Shown here piece after piece: positions 42,230 through 51,993 of a stretch of 64,000 bases of DNA. Within the stretch, counting starts at the first letter, position 1, and each line of letters opens with the position of its first letter. The notes under the pieces were generated by a model. That model was not told the DNA's origin. It did no database searches and saw nothing but the letters and a program-made list of their open reading frames with translations. The translations under genes were made by a program, and so were the position numbers. This DNA is from Arthrobacter sp. PvP023 (GTDB taxonomy: Bacteria; Actinomycetota; Actinomycetes; Actinomycetales; Micrococcaceae), in the NCBI RefSeq assembly GCF_017832975.1, contig NZ_JAFIBI010000001.1, positions 62,001 to 126,000 of the forward strand. The letters are read 5' to 3'.

Positions 42230-43843
42230 CTATTTGGCGGGGTTGTGTGTGCCGATCGGCACCAGGGTCAGGTCCGGGTGGTTCTTCTCGATCCGGCGCA
42301 GCGCCCAAATGTCGTTGAAGAGGGCCAGGTATTCGCCGTCGGAGCGCAGCAGCACCTCGGCGCCCGGCACGTTGGCGAGCGCGGGCATGGCGTCCGCCGT
42401 CGAAATCCTTGCCATCGAGTACGGGAGCCGCTCCAGGCGCATCGGCGCGCTGAAGTCATGCGCCATGCGGTCCTCCACCACTTCGAACTGCATGGGGCCG
42501 ACGGCGGCGAGCACCGGCGCCTGGTCGCCTCGGATGTCGGAGCGGAGCACCTGGATAACGCCCTCGTGCTCAAGCTGCTCGATGCCGCGGCGGAACTGCT
42601 TGAAGCGGCTGGGGTCCTTGGAGCGTGCAACCTGGAAGTGCTCCGGTGCGAACAGCGGGATCGCGGGGAACTCCACGGGTTCGTCCAGGAACAGGCTGTC
42701 CCCCACCCGGAGGGACGAAGCGTTGACCAGGCCGACGACGTCGCCGGGGAAGGCTTCGTCAATGACCTCGCGCTCACGGCCGAACACCTGCTGGGCGTAC
42801 TTGGTGGCGAACGACTTTCCGGTGCGGGTCTGGGTGACCACCATGCCGCGCTCGAACACGCCGGAGCAAACGCGGATAAAGGCGACGTGGTCGCGGTGGG
42901 CCTTGTTCATGCCGGCCTGGACCTTGAAGACGAAGCCCGCGAACGGCGCATCCACCGCACGGGGTTCGCCGTCGACGTCGGGACGGGGCGCGGCCGGCGG
43001 CGCGAAATCCACCAGGGCGTCCAGGATTTCCTTGACGCCGAAGTTAAGGGCCGCGGAGCTGAAGAGGATGGGAGTGGCCTTGCCTGCGTGGAAGGCGTCG
43101 ACGTCGAACTCCAGGTTGGATTCGATGACCAGCCCGGCTTCGTCCACGGCATTGGACCAGTCGTCGCCCTGGTTGACGGCGGCTTCCTCGGGGGTGAAGT
43201 ACTCAGTGAGCGCGATGTTGGCGCCGGCATTGTTGCGCTGGAACCGGGCGAAGCGGTCGTTGCGGAGGTCCCACACGCCGCGGAAGTCGCCCGAGATACC
43301 CACGGCCCAGGTCAGCGGCATGGGCTGGAGCCCCGTACGGTCGGTGATTTCGTCCATGAGGGCCAGCGCATCCAGGCCGGGGCGGTCCCACTTGTTGATC
43401 ACCGTGATGATGGGCAGGTTGCGCTGCTTGCAGACCTCGAAGAGCTTCATGGTCTGCGTTTCCAGGCCTTTGGCCGCGTCAACCAGCATGACTGCGCAGT
43501 CAACGGCGGCCAGGACGCGGTAGGTGTCCTCGGAGAAGTCGGCGTGGCCGGGGGTGTCCAGGAGGTTGATCACGGTGTCCCGGTAGGCGAACTGCAGGGC
43601 TGCGGAACTGATGGAGATGCCGCGGTCCTTTTCCATCTGCATCCAGTCCGAGACCGTTTCCTTGCGGTTGGCCTTGCCGCTGGACGCGCCGGCGGTGCCG
43701 ATCACCTTCGCGTGCAGGGCCAGCGCCTCAGTGAGCGTTGACTTGCCGGCGTCAGGGTGGGAAATGACCGCGAAAGTCCGACGCCGGGCCGCCTGCTTGT
43801 GAATCTCCTGGACTCGGGCGGGGCTAAGGACTTCTTGAGACAC
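42230..43843 (-). CDS. prfC: Peptide chain release factor 3
   Basis: A 537-residue translational GTPase that recycles RF1/RF2 after termination. G1 SHPDAGKSTLTE, G3 DTPGHADF, G4 NKWD are intact; the switch region includes DWMQMEKDRGISI. The C-terminal domains match RF3 (PMQFEVVEDRMAHDF). Length is normal (about 530). Monocistronic between the kinase gene and the disA leader. Confidence 0.97.
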   Translation of the reverse strand: MSQEVLSPARVQEIHKQAARRRTFAVISHPDAGKSTLTEALALHAKVIGTAGASSGKANRKETVSDWMQMEKDRGISISSAALQFAYRDTVINLLDTPGHADFSEDTYRVLAAVDCAVMLVDAAKGLETQTMKLFEVCKQRNLPIITVINKWDRPGLDALALMDEITDRTGLQPMPLTWAVGISGDFRGVWDLRNDRFARFQRNNAGANIALTEYFTPEEAAVNQGDDWSNAVDEAGLVIESNLEFDVDAFHAGKATPILFSSAALNFGVKEILDALVDFAPPAAPRPDVDGEPRAVDAPFAGFVFKVQAGMNKAHRDHVAFIRVCSGVFERGMVVTQTRTGKSFATKYAQQVFGREREVIDEAFPGDVVGLVNASSLRVGDSLFLDEPVEFPAIPLFAPEHFQVARSKDPSRFKQFRRGIEQLEHEGVIQVLRSDIRGDQAPVLAAVGPMQFEVVEDRMAHDFSAPMRLERLPYSMARISTADAMPALANVPGAEVLLRSDGEYLALFNDIWALRRIEKNHPDLTLVPIGTHNPAK

Positions 43844-44202
43844 GGTGCTACTTTCGCTGCGACATGGGGGCTGGTAAGGGATGCGAACGTGGGGCGAACG
43901 CGACTTTAACGCGGGGGCCGGCAGGCGTGAACTGTGCAGCCAAGGTTTCCAGTTTATCGCAGGGCGGCAGGAGCCGCCGGTGGGCGCCCCAACCGCCGCC
44001 TCCCGCCGTCGTCGTCAGGGGTCTTCCGGGGCATCGCCAGCGCAGTCCAAACGAGCCACTTTGAGGCTTGTCCGTGCGGTTAATGCGCTTCTTTGCCCCT
44101 AGTATGGAGCCAGTGGGGAAATGAGTACTTTTGATCCTGCCGGCGGAATCGTAAAACCGGCGTACTTGCAGGCAGCGGCTTGCACCTTTGAAGGGAAAAC
44201 CT
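43844..44202. other. 359-base gap between prfC and disA
   Basis: No conserved gene is seen. It holds the divergent promoters of prfC and disA; TAGTAT at 44100-44105 is a likely -10 for disA. A short frame of 32 codons (44121-44219, starting MSTFDPAGG) begins in the disA leader and overlaps the disA start out of frame; its status is unknown. GC-rich palindromic stretches at 43970-44030 show no clear terminator. Confidence 0.5.
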
Positions 44203-45279
44203 ATGGCTCGGAGCCCTGAAGATTCGCTTAAGGCGACTCTGGGCAGAGTGGCTCCAGGCACCGCTCTGCGCGATGGCCTGGAACGCATCCTCCGCGGGCG
44301 CACCGGCGCATTGATCGTTCTGGGCTCGGACCGCACCATTGAATCCATCTGTTCCGGCGGATTCGATATCGGGATCGACTTCTCCCCCACCAGGCTTCGC
44401 GAACTCGCCAAAATGGACGGCGCCATCATCTGCGACAAGGACGCCGGCAACATCCTCCGGGCCGCTGTGCAGCTGGTTCCGGATTCGAGCATCGAAACCC
44501 AGGAATCCGGAACCAGGCACCGGACGGCCGAGCGCGTCGCCATCCAGACCGGCGTCCCCGTGATCTCAGTCAGCCAGTCCATGCAGATCATCGCCCTCTA
44601 CGTGAACGGCCTGCGGCACGTCCTGGAAGGCTCCGAGAAGGTCCTTGCCCGCGCCAACCAGGCGCTGGCCACCCTGGAACGCTACCGCTCCCGCCTGGAC
44701 CAGGTCACCAGCTCCCTTTCCGCGCTGGAAATCGAAGCCATGGTGACAGTCCGGGACGTCGCGGTGACGTTGCAGCGCCAGGAAATGGTGCGCCGGATCT
44801 CCGAGGAAATCTCCCAGTACGTCTTGGAGCTCGGCGAGGACGGACGGCTGCTTTCGCTGCAGCTGGATGAACTCACGGTAGGCCGGGGACCCGGCAGCGA
44901 TGTGATCATCCGCGATTACGCCGGACCCAACGCGTCGCCGGAGGACATCGAGGGCGCCGTCAGTGCCCTGCTGGGCCTCGGCCCCACCGAGCTGATCGAC
45001 CTGAGCAGGATTGCCGGCATTATCGGCTTCGCGGGCGGCGTGGAGACCCTCGACGCCGTGGTGCAGCCGCGCGGATACCGGCTCCTCTCCGGCCTGAAGG
45101 CGGTGCCCAAGGCCGTGGCGGACAGGCTCGTTGACCACTTCGGCGGCCTCCAGTACCTGATGGCGGCCACCATCGATGACCTCATGACCGTGGACGGCAT
45201 CGGCGACCAGCGCGCCCGCACGGTTCGGGAAGGACTGAGCCGGATGGCCGAGGCGAGCCTGCTGGACCGGTTCCTCTAG
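44203..45279 (+). CDS. disA: DNA integrity scanning protein, diadenylate cyclase DisA
   Basis: A 358-residue protein that makes c-di-AMP from two ATP while scanning DNA. The N-terminal DAC domain has the DGA (KMDGAIICDKD) and RHR (GTRHRTAERVA) motifs; a helical spine follows, and the C-terminal RuvA-like helix-hairpin-helix region includes MTVDGIGDQRARTVREGLSRMAE. ATG 44203 with AAGGGA upstream. It normally lies near radA in actinobacteria. Confidence 0.98.
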   Translation: MARSPEDSLKATLGRVAPGTALRDGLERILRGRTGALIVLGSDRTIESICSGGFDIGIDFSPTRLRELAKMDGAIICDKDAGNILRAAVQLVPDSSIETQESGTRHRTAERVAIQTGVPVISVSQSMQIIALYVNGLRHVLEGSEKVLARANQALATLERYRSRLDQVTSSLSALEIEAMVTVRDVAVTLQRQEMVRRISEEISQYVLELGEDGRLLSLQLDELTVGRGPGSDVIIRDYAGPNASPEDIEGAVSALLGLGPTELIDLSRIAGIIGFAGGVETLDAVVQPRGYRLLSGLKAVPKAVADRLVDHFGGLQYLMAATIDDLMTVDGIGDQRARTVREGLSRMAEASLLDRFL

Positions 45280-45309
45280 ACACCGCCACGCGCCGGCTCG
45301 CGGCTTGCC

Positions 45310-47091
45310 TTACACCGGACCAACGCGCACGCTGCCGTCGGCCATGTTGAACGTGAACCGGCGCTCAAGCCGCCGGTTCACGCCGCCCGCCGTCCACTCC
45401 ACCCCGTACCTGACGTCGAGCGAGCCGCGTTCCACGTCCCGCGCCGTCACCGTGCAGACAGGGGTGAAATACAGCGATTCCTCGCCGGGCTGCAGGTCTG
45501 CCGGACCGAACTCTTCCGCCCCCGGACCCGTCAGCCGCACGCCGGCCAGCACCTCCCGGCCACTGTTGCGCGCCCGTCCGGTGAAGGCAAGGATGTCCCC
45601 CGCCTTGTAGCCGGGGATGACCGGCCCGTAGTTCAGGTCCTGCGCCTCGCGCGTTCCGATCACCTGGGCTGATTCAGCCGAGTATCCTTGGCCGATCTCC
45701 TTCCATGTGTGGACGTCCCACTCGCCCGCATCGGCGGCCATCACGTGGAATTCGCCGGCGTTTTGCCAGACCTCCGGACGGCCGGGCGTGACAGAGCGGA
45801 GTTCCATGTCGAACACCATCCCTGCTGCGGGTCCGGCAGGCTGGCCGGAGGCCGGTCCGGCAGGCTGCCCGGCTGGCTCACCGGAGTCCTCACGGGTGGC
45901 ACGGCGGGTGCCCTGACGGGGCGCGGCGGCATCCGTGAGCTGGGCTGCCGGAATGGAGCAGAACACAATTTCGCGGTAGCCCTGGCGCTCGTAGAGGACT
46001 CCGATGTTCCCGTCGGGCAGCCTGGCCGCCGTTGAATACGCCGAGCTGCCCGGGCAAATGGCGAGCTTCGCCGGCCAACTTGCTCCATTGTCCCGGGAGA
46101 GGCTGAGCACGGTGTTGCGGCGCAACGCGGTGTCGTGGTTGTTGGTTGCAAGCAACCATGCGTCCGTTTCCGCGGTGGCATGGCCCGGGGGAAGCGGCAG
46201 CCCGTCAAAACGGGCCACGGAGCCGTTGTCGCCGGGATCGGGGAGGTCCGCAACGGCGGTCAGCGGACCCCAGCTGTGCCCGCCGTCGCGGGAGATCGCT
46301 GATAGCCGGCGGGGAGTGGCGCGGCTGTGCAGCAGGAGCCTGCCGTCGCTGAGGCAGACAACCTTGTTCTCGTTGGGCGCCACCCCGCCTCCTGTCGGCG
46401 CGCCCGCCTGCCCGCCGGCCGCCGAAGGGCCGATGAGCTCCCCCAGCGACCAGGTTTCGCCGTGGTCGTCGCTGTAGGCGGACGCCGCCAAAATCTCCCC
46501 CTGCACCAGCACCACGTACTGCTGGACGAGTCTCCCGGCGAACGGTCCGGCATGGATTTGGATGCCCTGCCCCGCCGCCGCGAAGATTCCGGTAATTCCG
46601 CGGTCGCGGCCGGCTGCGAGCTTGAGCTGGGCCGTGAGCCGCCGGTGCCGCCAGGTCAGCCCGTCGTCGTCGGAGTAGCTGACGTCGCAGTGCTGGACGT
46701 CGTCGTCGTTCCCCGCACCTTCGGCGGCTTCGAAGAAACCGGCGCGGGTGCCTGCCGCGTGGAACATAAAGATCCGGCCCGTCCCGGCGTCCACCAGCAG
46801 GCTTGGATCCCCGTACCCCTCAAGCCCGACGCCGGTGCGCACCACTTGCTGAGCCTGCCAGGAGCGCCCGCTGTCACCACTGCGCCGTAGCAGAAGATCA
46901 ATCGGGCTGGGAAGATCATCAAGGTTGGGTCGTCCGTCGTATGCGGCGAGCAGGGTGCCGCGGGCAGTCACAGCCATCGCTGGAATCCTGTACTGCCGGT
47001 AGCCGCCCCTGCCGCGCTCCGCCAGCACGTGCTCAACGTCGGGGCGCGCCAACTGAATGCCATCGGCTGAAGAAAAGAGGTGGGATGTCAT
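45310..47091 (-). CDS. nanH: Exo-alpha-sialidase, BNR/Asp-box type, no signal peptide
   Basis: A 593-residue six-bladed sialidase. The YRIPAM (RIP) motif with the first catalytic Arg lies near residue 35; Asp boxes are SGDSGRSW, YSDDDGLTW, YSDDHGETW, SRDGGHSW and SRDNGASW. A C-terminal beta-sandwich region follows after a Gly/Pro-rich linker at about residue 400. It releases terminal sialic acid. No signal peptide or anchor is present, so it is predicted to be cytoplasmic. A -10 box TACTCT lies 6 bases before the ATG, suggesting a leaderless mRNA. Divergent from the sialic acid ABC operon across the shared operator. Confidence 0.94.
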   Translation of the reverse strand: MTSHLFSSADGIQLARPDVEHVLAERGRGGYRQYRIPAMAVTARGTLLAAYDGRPNLDDLPSPIDLLLRRSGDSGRSWQAQQVVRTGVGLEGYGDPSLLVDAGTGRIFMFHAAGTRAGFFEAAEGAGNDDDVQHCDVSYSDDDGLTWRHRRLTAQLKLAAGRDRGITGIFAAAGQGIQIHAGPFAGRLVQQYVVLVQGEILAASAYSDDHGETWSLGELIGPSAAGGQAGAPTGGGVAPNENKVVCLSDGRLLLHSRATPRRLSAISRDGGHSWGPLTAVADLPDPGDNGSVARFDGLPLPPGHATAETDAWLLATNNHDTALRRNTVLSLSRDNGASWPAKLAICPGSSAYSTAARLPDGNIGVLYERQGYREIVFCSIPAAQLTDAAAPRQGTRRATREDSGEPAGQPAGPASGQPAGPAAGMVFDMELRSVTPGRPEVWQNAGEFHVMAADAGEWDVHTWKEIGQGYSAESAQVIGTREAQDLNYGPVIPGYKAGDILAFTGRARNSGREVLAGVRLTGPGAEEFGPADLQPGEESLYFTPVCTVTARDVERGSLDVRYGVEWTAGGVNRRLERRFTFNMADGSVRVGPV

Positions 47092-47185
47092 ATCTCCAGA
47101 GTAAATGCCCGGAACCGCACGCCAAAGCGAGCCGGCTCACACTTGACGGAAGCATGTGACCACCCTTACAGTTTTTCCTACGAGC

Positions 47186-47207
47186 ATCGGACGTCCTACA
47201 TCCGATA
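47186..47207. promoter_or_regulatory. Probable NanR (GntR) operator, sialidase/transporter promoter
   Basis: ATCGGA (47186-47191) and TCCGAT (47201-47206) are inverted arms. The 19 bases 47189-47207 (GGACGTCCTACATCCGATA) match 58433-58451 on the opposite strand at 16 of 19 positions; that copy lies before the GntR gene. It sits just upstream of a -10-like TAATCT (47210-47215). Confidence 0.7.
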
Positions 47208-47232
47208 ACTAATCTGAACGGTGAGGCACCTC

Positions 47233-48876
47233 ATGGATAAGACGATCAAGAACCGTCAGCTGGTCAATTCCGCCAGCCGCCGGAGTTTCCTTAAATTGAC
47301 CGGAGCAGCGGGGGTCGCGGCTGCTTTCGCCAGCTCCCTGGCTGCCTGCGGCGGGCCTGCAGCCACCACGGCAGGCGCCTCCGGAAACACGGCACCCGTC
47401 AACAAGGACCTCATCATCGAGGCCGGCATCTCCTACGCCCTGTCCACCGGGTTCGATCCGTTGTCCTCCTCAGGCGCCACGCCCCTTGCCGCCAACCTGC
47501 ACGTCTACGAAGGCCTGGTGGAACTGCACCCGGCCACCCGCGAGCCGTACAACGCACTCGCCGCCGAGGACCCGAAGATGGTCAGCCCCACCACCTACCG
47601 GGTGTCCCTTCGCCAGGGCGCCAAGTTCCACGACGGCACCCCGGTCACGGCAGACGACGTCGTCTTCTCGTTCACCCGTGTGATGGATCCGGCAAACAAG
47701 TCCCTGTTCTCGCAGTTCATCCCCTTCATCAAGGAAGTCAAGGCCGTTGATGCGGCCACGGTCGAGTTCACCCTCAAGTACGCCTTCCCCGGGTTCGGCC
47801 CGCGGATCTCCGTGGTCAAGGTTGTCCCCAAGGCCCTGGCCAACTTCCCGCTGGGCTCGGAACAACTCAAGGCTTTCGACGCCAAGCCGGTGGGCACCGG
47901 ACCGTACAAACTCATCTCGGCAGTCAAGGACGACAAGATCGTCTTCGAAGCCAACCCTGACTACAACGGCCCCATGCCCGCCCTGGCAAAGGGCATGACC
48001 TGGCTGCTGCTCTCCGACGCCGCAGCGCGCGTCACCGCCATGCAGTCCGGCCGCGTGCAGGCAATCGAGGACGTCCCCTACCTGGACGTGGACGGCCTCA
48101 AGGCCAAGGCCACCGTGGAATCCGTCCAGTCCTTCGGCATGCTGTTCCTGATGTTCAACTGCACCAAGGGCCCGTTCAGCGACAAGCGCGTCCGCCAGGC
48201 CCTGCACTATGGCCTGGACAAGGACTCCATCATCAAGAAGGCCCTGTTCGGCAACGCCAAGGCAGCCAGCTCCTACTTCCAGGAAGGCCACCCGGACTAC
48301 GTCAAAGCGAAGAACGTCTACTCCTACGACGCCGCCAAAGCCGCGGACCTGCTCAAGGAAGCCAGCGTCACCAGCCTGGAGTTCGAACTGCTGACCACTG
48401 ACACCGCCTGGGTCAAGGATGTCGCCCCGCTGATGCTCGAGTCCTGGAACAAGATCCCAGGAGTGAAGGTCACACTCAAGAACCTGCAGTCCGGCGCCTT
48501 GTACGCGGACCGGGTGGGCAAGGGCGACTACAGCGTGGTTGCGGCTCCGGGCGACCCCTCGGTCTTCGGAAACGACGCCGACCTGCTGCTGAGCTGGTTC
48601 TACGCCGGGGACACCTGGATGAAGGGCCGCGCCAACTGGGCTGCCACCCCGGAACGCGCGCAGCTCGTGGATCTGATGGCCAAAGCCGGGCAGTCCGCCG
48701 GGGACGAGGCCAAGAAGCTGACCGGCGAAATCGTCGACCTGGTTTCCGAGGAAGTGCCCCTGTACCCGATCTTCCACCGCCAGCTCCCCAGCGCGTGGGA
48801 TTCCACCAAACTCAGTGGCTTCAAGCCGCTGCCCACCACCGGCGTCTCGTTCGTCGGCGTCGGCCGCACGGCCTAG
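47233..48876 (+). CDS. siaE: Sialic acid ABC transporter substrate-binding lipoprotein
   Basis: A 547-residue family-5 (oligopeptide-type) binding protein. The signal has both a twin-arginine motif ([13 protein letters not shown]) and a lipobox (SSLAACGG), so it is a Tat-exported lipoprotein. Family segments include [16 protein letters not shown] and [16 protein letters not shown]. In C. glutamicum the equivalent SiaE binds sialic acid; the same role is inferred from the nan context. ATG 47233 with GTGAGG upstream. First gene of a long plus-strand operon through nagA. Confidence 0.92.
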   Translation: MDKTIKNRQLVNSASRRSFLKLTGAAGVAAAFASSLAACGGPAATTAGASGNTAPVNKDLIIEAGISYALSTGFDPLSSSGATPLAANLHVYEGLVELHPATREPYNALAAEDPKMVSPTTYRVSLRQGAKFHDGTPVTADDVVFSFTRVMDPANKSLFSQFIPFIKEVKAVDAATVEFTLKYAFPGFGPRISVVKVVPKALANFPLGSEQLKAFDAKPVGTGPYKLISAVKDDKIVFEANPDYNGPMPALAKGMTWLLLSDAAARVTAMQSGRVQAIEDVPYLDVDGLKAKATVESVQSFGMLFLMFNCTKGPFSDKRVRQALHYGLDKDSIIKKALFGNAKAASSYFQEGHPDYVKAKNVYSYDAAKAADLLKEASVTSLEFELLTTDTAWVKDVAPLMLESWNKIPGVKVTLKNLQSGALYADRVGKGDYSVVAAPGDPSVFGNDADLLLSWFYAGDTWMKGRANWAATPERAQLVDLMAKAGQSAGDEAKKLTGEIVDLVSEEVPLYPIFHRQLPSAWDSTKLSGFKPLPTTGVSFVGVGRTA

Positions 48877-48909
48877 GCCAAAGCCACCCCAGATCAACCG
48901 GAGAATACA

Positions 48910-49866
48910 TTGGTCACGATATTGCGTCTGCTCGGCCGAAGGCTCGCAGCACTGCCCCTGATGATTCTGGGCATCACCTTGCTGGTGTTCCTGGTCCTGC
49001 AGGCCGCACCCGGCGACCAGGCCAGCAGCGCCCTCGGTGAGGGCGCCAGCGAGGAAGCCAAGGAACAGTACCGGCAGGACAACGGCCTGAACGACCCGTT
49101 GTTCCTGCAGTACCTGGGCTTCCTCGCCAAGCTGCTCCGCTTTGACCTGGGAGTCACCACTCCCCCGGCGAAGTCGGTGGCCACCATGATCGGTTCGGCC
49201 TTCCCCCTGACCCTTCAGTTGACGCTGTTTGGCGTGCTCATCGCCGTCGTGCTGTCGTTGGCCTTCGGAATCGTCGGGGCTCTTTACCGGGACAAGTGGC
49301 AGGACCAGCTGGTGCGGGTGTTCTCAATCGCGGCGGTCGCCACGCCGTCGTTCTGGCTTGGCATCCTGCTGATCCAGTGGTTCGCCCTCGGTTCCAGCCC
49401 GATGTTCCCCTCGGGCGGCATCGCGACGCCGGAATCCGGCTTTGGCGGCTGGCTCAACTCGATGGCCCTCCCGGCCCTCGCCCTCGGCATCCCGGTCTCG
49501 GCGTCCCTCATCCGCGTGGTCCGCACCTCGATGGTGGAGGAACTGGACCGGGACTACGTCCGCACAGCCATCGGCAACGGCGTGCCCTACCGCGAAGTGG
49601 TGTCCCGGAACGTGCTGCGGAACGCCCTGGTCACACCGGTGACCGTGCTGGGGCTCAGGATCGGCTACCTGCTGGGCGGCGCCGTCGTGATTGAAATGAT
49701 CTTTGCCCTCCCCGGCATGGGCCAGCTGATCCTCAACGGCATCACCAACCTCGACGTCAACCTGGTGCAGGGGGTAGTGCTGACCATCTCGGTCACCTTT
49801 GTCCTGGTGAACATCGCCGTCGACCTTCTCTACCTGCTCATCAACCCCCGAATCAGGACGGTCTGA
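48910..49866 (+). CDS. siaF: Sialic acid ABC transporter permease (DppB type)
   Basis: A 318-residue permease with six helices. It has the N-terminal RLLGRRLAALPLMILGITLLVFLVLQ typical of DppB/OppB and the coupling loop DYVRTAIGNGVPYREVVSRNVLRNAL. Start is TTG 48910 with CGGAG at proper distance. It pairs with the permease half of the next gene. Confidence 0.93.
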   Translation: MVTILRLLGRRLAALPLMILGITLLVFLVLQAAPGDQASSALGEGASEEAKEQYRQDNGLNDPLFLQYLGFLAKLLRFDLGVTTPPAKSVATMIGSAFPLTLQLTLFGVLIAVVLSLAFGIVGALYRDKWQDQLVRVFSIAAVATPSFWLGILLIQWFALGSSPMFPSGGIATPESGFGGWLNSMALPALALGIPVSASLIRVVRTSMVEELDRDYVRTAIGNGVPYREVVSRNVLRNALVTPVTVLGLRIGYLLGGAVVIEMIFALPGMGQLILNGITNLDVNLVQGVVLTISVTFVLVNIAVDLLYLLINPRIRTV

Positions 49867-49869
49867 CCC

Positions 49870-51993
49870 ATGCGAAGCAAACTCGCTGAACGGCTCAGTG
49901 CCCCCGGGATCCGCTTCAAGGCCCTGCCGTGGAGCTCCCGCTTTGCGCTCGTGTTCCTGGTGGCCATCATCGCCGCCGCCATCCTGGCTCCGGTGCTCGC
50001 CCCGCACGACCCGCTCGAAACCTTCATCCCCGCCACCGCACCCGGAGGTGAACACCTTTTCGGCACCGACCGGCTGGGCCGGGACATCTTCTCCCGCCTG
50101 CTGTACGGCTCGCAGTCCTCGCTGCTGATCGGCCTCGGCGCCGTGGCGCTGGCCGTAGCGGCGGGCGCCCTGCTGGGATCCCTGGCGGCCACGTCCAGCA
50201 AGGCCGTCAATGAACTGATCATGCGCCTGATGGACATCCTCATGGCGTTCCCCGGCATAGCCCTGGCCGCGGTCCTGCTGGCGGCCTTCGGCAACTCGGT
50301 ACCCACCATCATCGTGGCGATTGCGGTCATCTACACCCCGCAGCTGGCCCGCGTGGTGCGCGCCAACGTGCTGTCGCAGTACGGCGAGGACTACGTCCGC
50401 GCCGAGCGGGTGATCGGCGCAGGCCGGTTCTACATCCTGCTCAAGCACATCGTCCGGAACACCGCGGCCCCCGTCCTCGTGTTCGCCACGGTTATGGTGG
50501 CGGATGCCATCATCCTCGAGGCCTCGCTGTCCTTCCTCGGTGCCGGCGTGCAGGATCCCGCCCCGTCCTGGGGCAACGTCATCTCCTACGGCCGCAACCT
50601 CGTCCTCTCGGGCGGCTGGTGGGCCACCACCTTCGCCGGCCTCACCATCCTGCTGACCGTCCTGGCCCTGAACATCCTGGCCGAAGGCCTCACCGACGCG
50701 ATGGTGAACCCGAAGCTGCGCAGGGCTCCCGTGGTAAAGGACGACGACGGAACTGCTTCATCGGTTGCCGGCGCCGCTGTAGGCACTGAAGTTGCCACGT
50801 CCGTCGCCCAGCCGTCCGTGGTGGAAGAACACGAGCTCGACGGCGTCCGGGCGGCTTCCCGCGACGCCCTCACCGAGGAGCACTACAACAAGTCAGCCCT
50901 GCTGACTGATGTCAAGGTGGCCGCCGCCAGCCCGCACGTCCTGCTCGACAGGGAACTGGAACTGCTGGCAGCCATTGAAGCCAAACGCACCGACCGTCTT
51001 CCCCAGGTCCCGGCCGGCGCCCGCAACGTCCTGGAGGTCAAGAACTTGTCCATCCGCTTCCCGGGCCGCTTCGGCGACACCGCGATCGTGGACAACGTCT
51101 CCTTCACGGTCCGCGAAGGAGAAACCATGGGCCTCGTTGGTGAGTCCGGCTGCGGCAAGTCGATCACCTCGCTGGCCGTCATGGGGCTCCTGCCCAAGAC
51201 GGCGCAGATCACCGGATCCATCATGTTCGACGGCAAGGAACTCCTCGACGCCGATACCAGGCACAGCAGCCCCAAGGCCTATGAGGGCCTGCGCGGCGAA
51301 CAGATCGCCATGGTCTACCAGGACGCCCTCAGCTCCCTGAATCCGTCCATGAAAATCAAGGACCAGATGGAGCAGCTGACCCGCCGCGGGGGACGCAAGA
51401 CCCCCACTGAATGGCTTGAGATGGTCAAGCTGGATCCCGTCCGCACGCTGGCCAGCTACCCGCACGAGCTCTCCGGCGGCCAGCGCCAGCGCGTGCTGAT
51501 CGCCATGGCACTCTCCCGTTCACCGAAGATCGTTGTTGCCGACGAGCCCACCACCGCCCTGGACGTCACCGTCCAGAAGCAGGTTGTGGACCTGCTCAAC
51601 GAACTGCGCGACCAGCTCGGCTTCGCCATGGTTTTTGTCAGTCACGACCTCGCACTGGTGGCATCCCTGGCCCACCGCATCACGGTCATGTACGCCGGCC
51701 AGGTGGTGGAATCCGCCCAGGCCTCCGAGCTCCTGCAAAACCCGAAGCACGAGTACACCCGGGGATTGCTCGGCGCCGTCCTGTCCATTGAGGCCGACGC
51801 CGTCCGCCTGCACCAGATCCCCGGCACCGTGCCGTCCCCGCGCGACTTCGCCCCGGGCGACCGCTTCGCGGCGCGCTCACTGCGCCCCGACGCCGACCCC
51901 AACCAGCGACTGGTGCTCACAGCCGTTCGGTCGGCCCAGGGCGACGACGCTGACCACTACTGGGCGAGCCACCTGAAGGAGGACGCGAAATGA
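49870..51993 (+). CDS. siaG: Fused ABC permease (DppC type) and ATPase
   Basis: A 707-residue fusion. Residues 1-290 are a DppC-type permease (FGTDRLGRDIFSRLLYGSQSS, coupling loop EDYVRAERVIGAGRFYILLKHI). Residues 290-390 form a charged linker. Residues 390-650 are a DppD-type ATPase with Walker A GESGCGKS, signature LSGGQRQRVLIAMAL and Walker B VVADEPTTALD. The same fusion is known for C. glutamicum SiaG. The C-terminus lacks the usual Cys-rich Fe-S-like motif of DppD. It begins 3 bases after siaF and overlaps siaI in ATGA. Confidence 0.93.
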   Translation: MRSKLAERLSAPGIRFKALPWSSRFALVFLVAIIAAAILAPVLAPHDPLETFIPATAPGGEHLFGTDRLGRDIFSRLLYGSQSSLLIGLGAVALAVAAGALLGSLAATSSKAVNELIMRLMDILMAFPGIALAAVLLAAFGNSVPTIIVAIAVIYTPQLARVVRANVLSQYGEDYVRAERVIGAGRFYILLKHIVRNTAAPVLVFATVMVADAIILEASLSFLGAGVQDPAPSWGNVISYGRNLVLSGGWWATTFAGLTILLTVLALNILAEGLTDAMVNPKLRRAPVVKDDDGTASSVAGAAVGTEVATSVAQPSVVEEHELDGVRAASRDALTEEHYNKSALLTDVKVAAASPHVLLDRELELLAAIEAKRTDRLPQVPAGARNVLEVKNLSIRFPGRFGDTAIVDNVSFTVREGETMGLVGESGCGKSITSLAVMGLLPKTAQITGSIMFDGKELLDADTRHSSPKAYEGLRGEQIAMVYQDALSSLNPSMKIKDQMEQLTRRGGRKTPTEWLEMVKLDPVRTLASYPHELSGGQRQRVLIAMALSRSPKIVVADEPTTALDVTVQKQVVDLLNELRDQLGFAMVFVSHDLALVASLAHRITVMYAGQVVESAQASELLQNPKHEYTRGLLGAVLSIEADAVRLHQIPGTVPSPRDFAPGDRFAARSLRPDADPNQRLVLTAVRSAQGDDADHYWASHLKEDAK

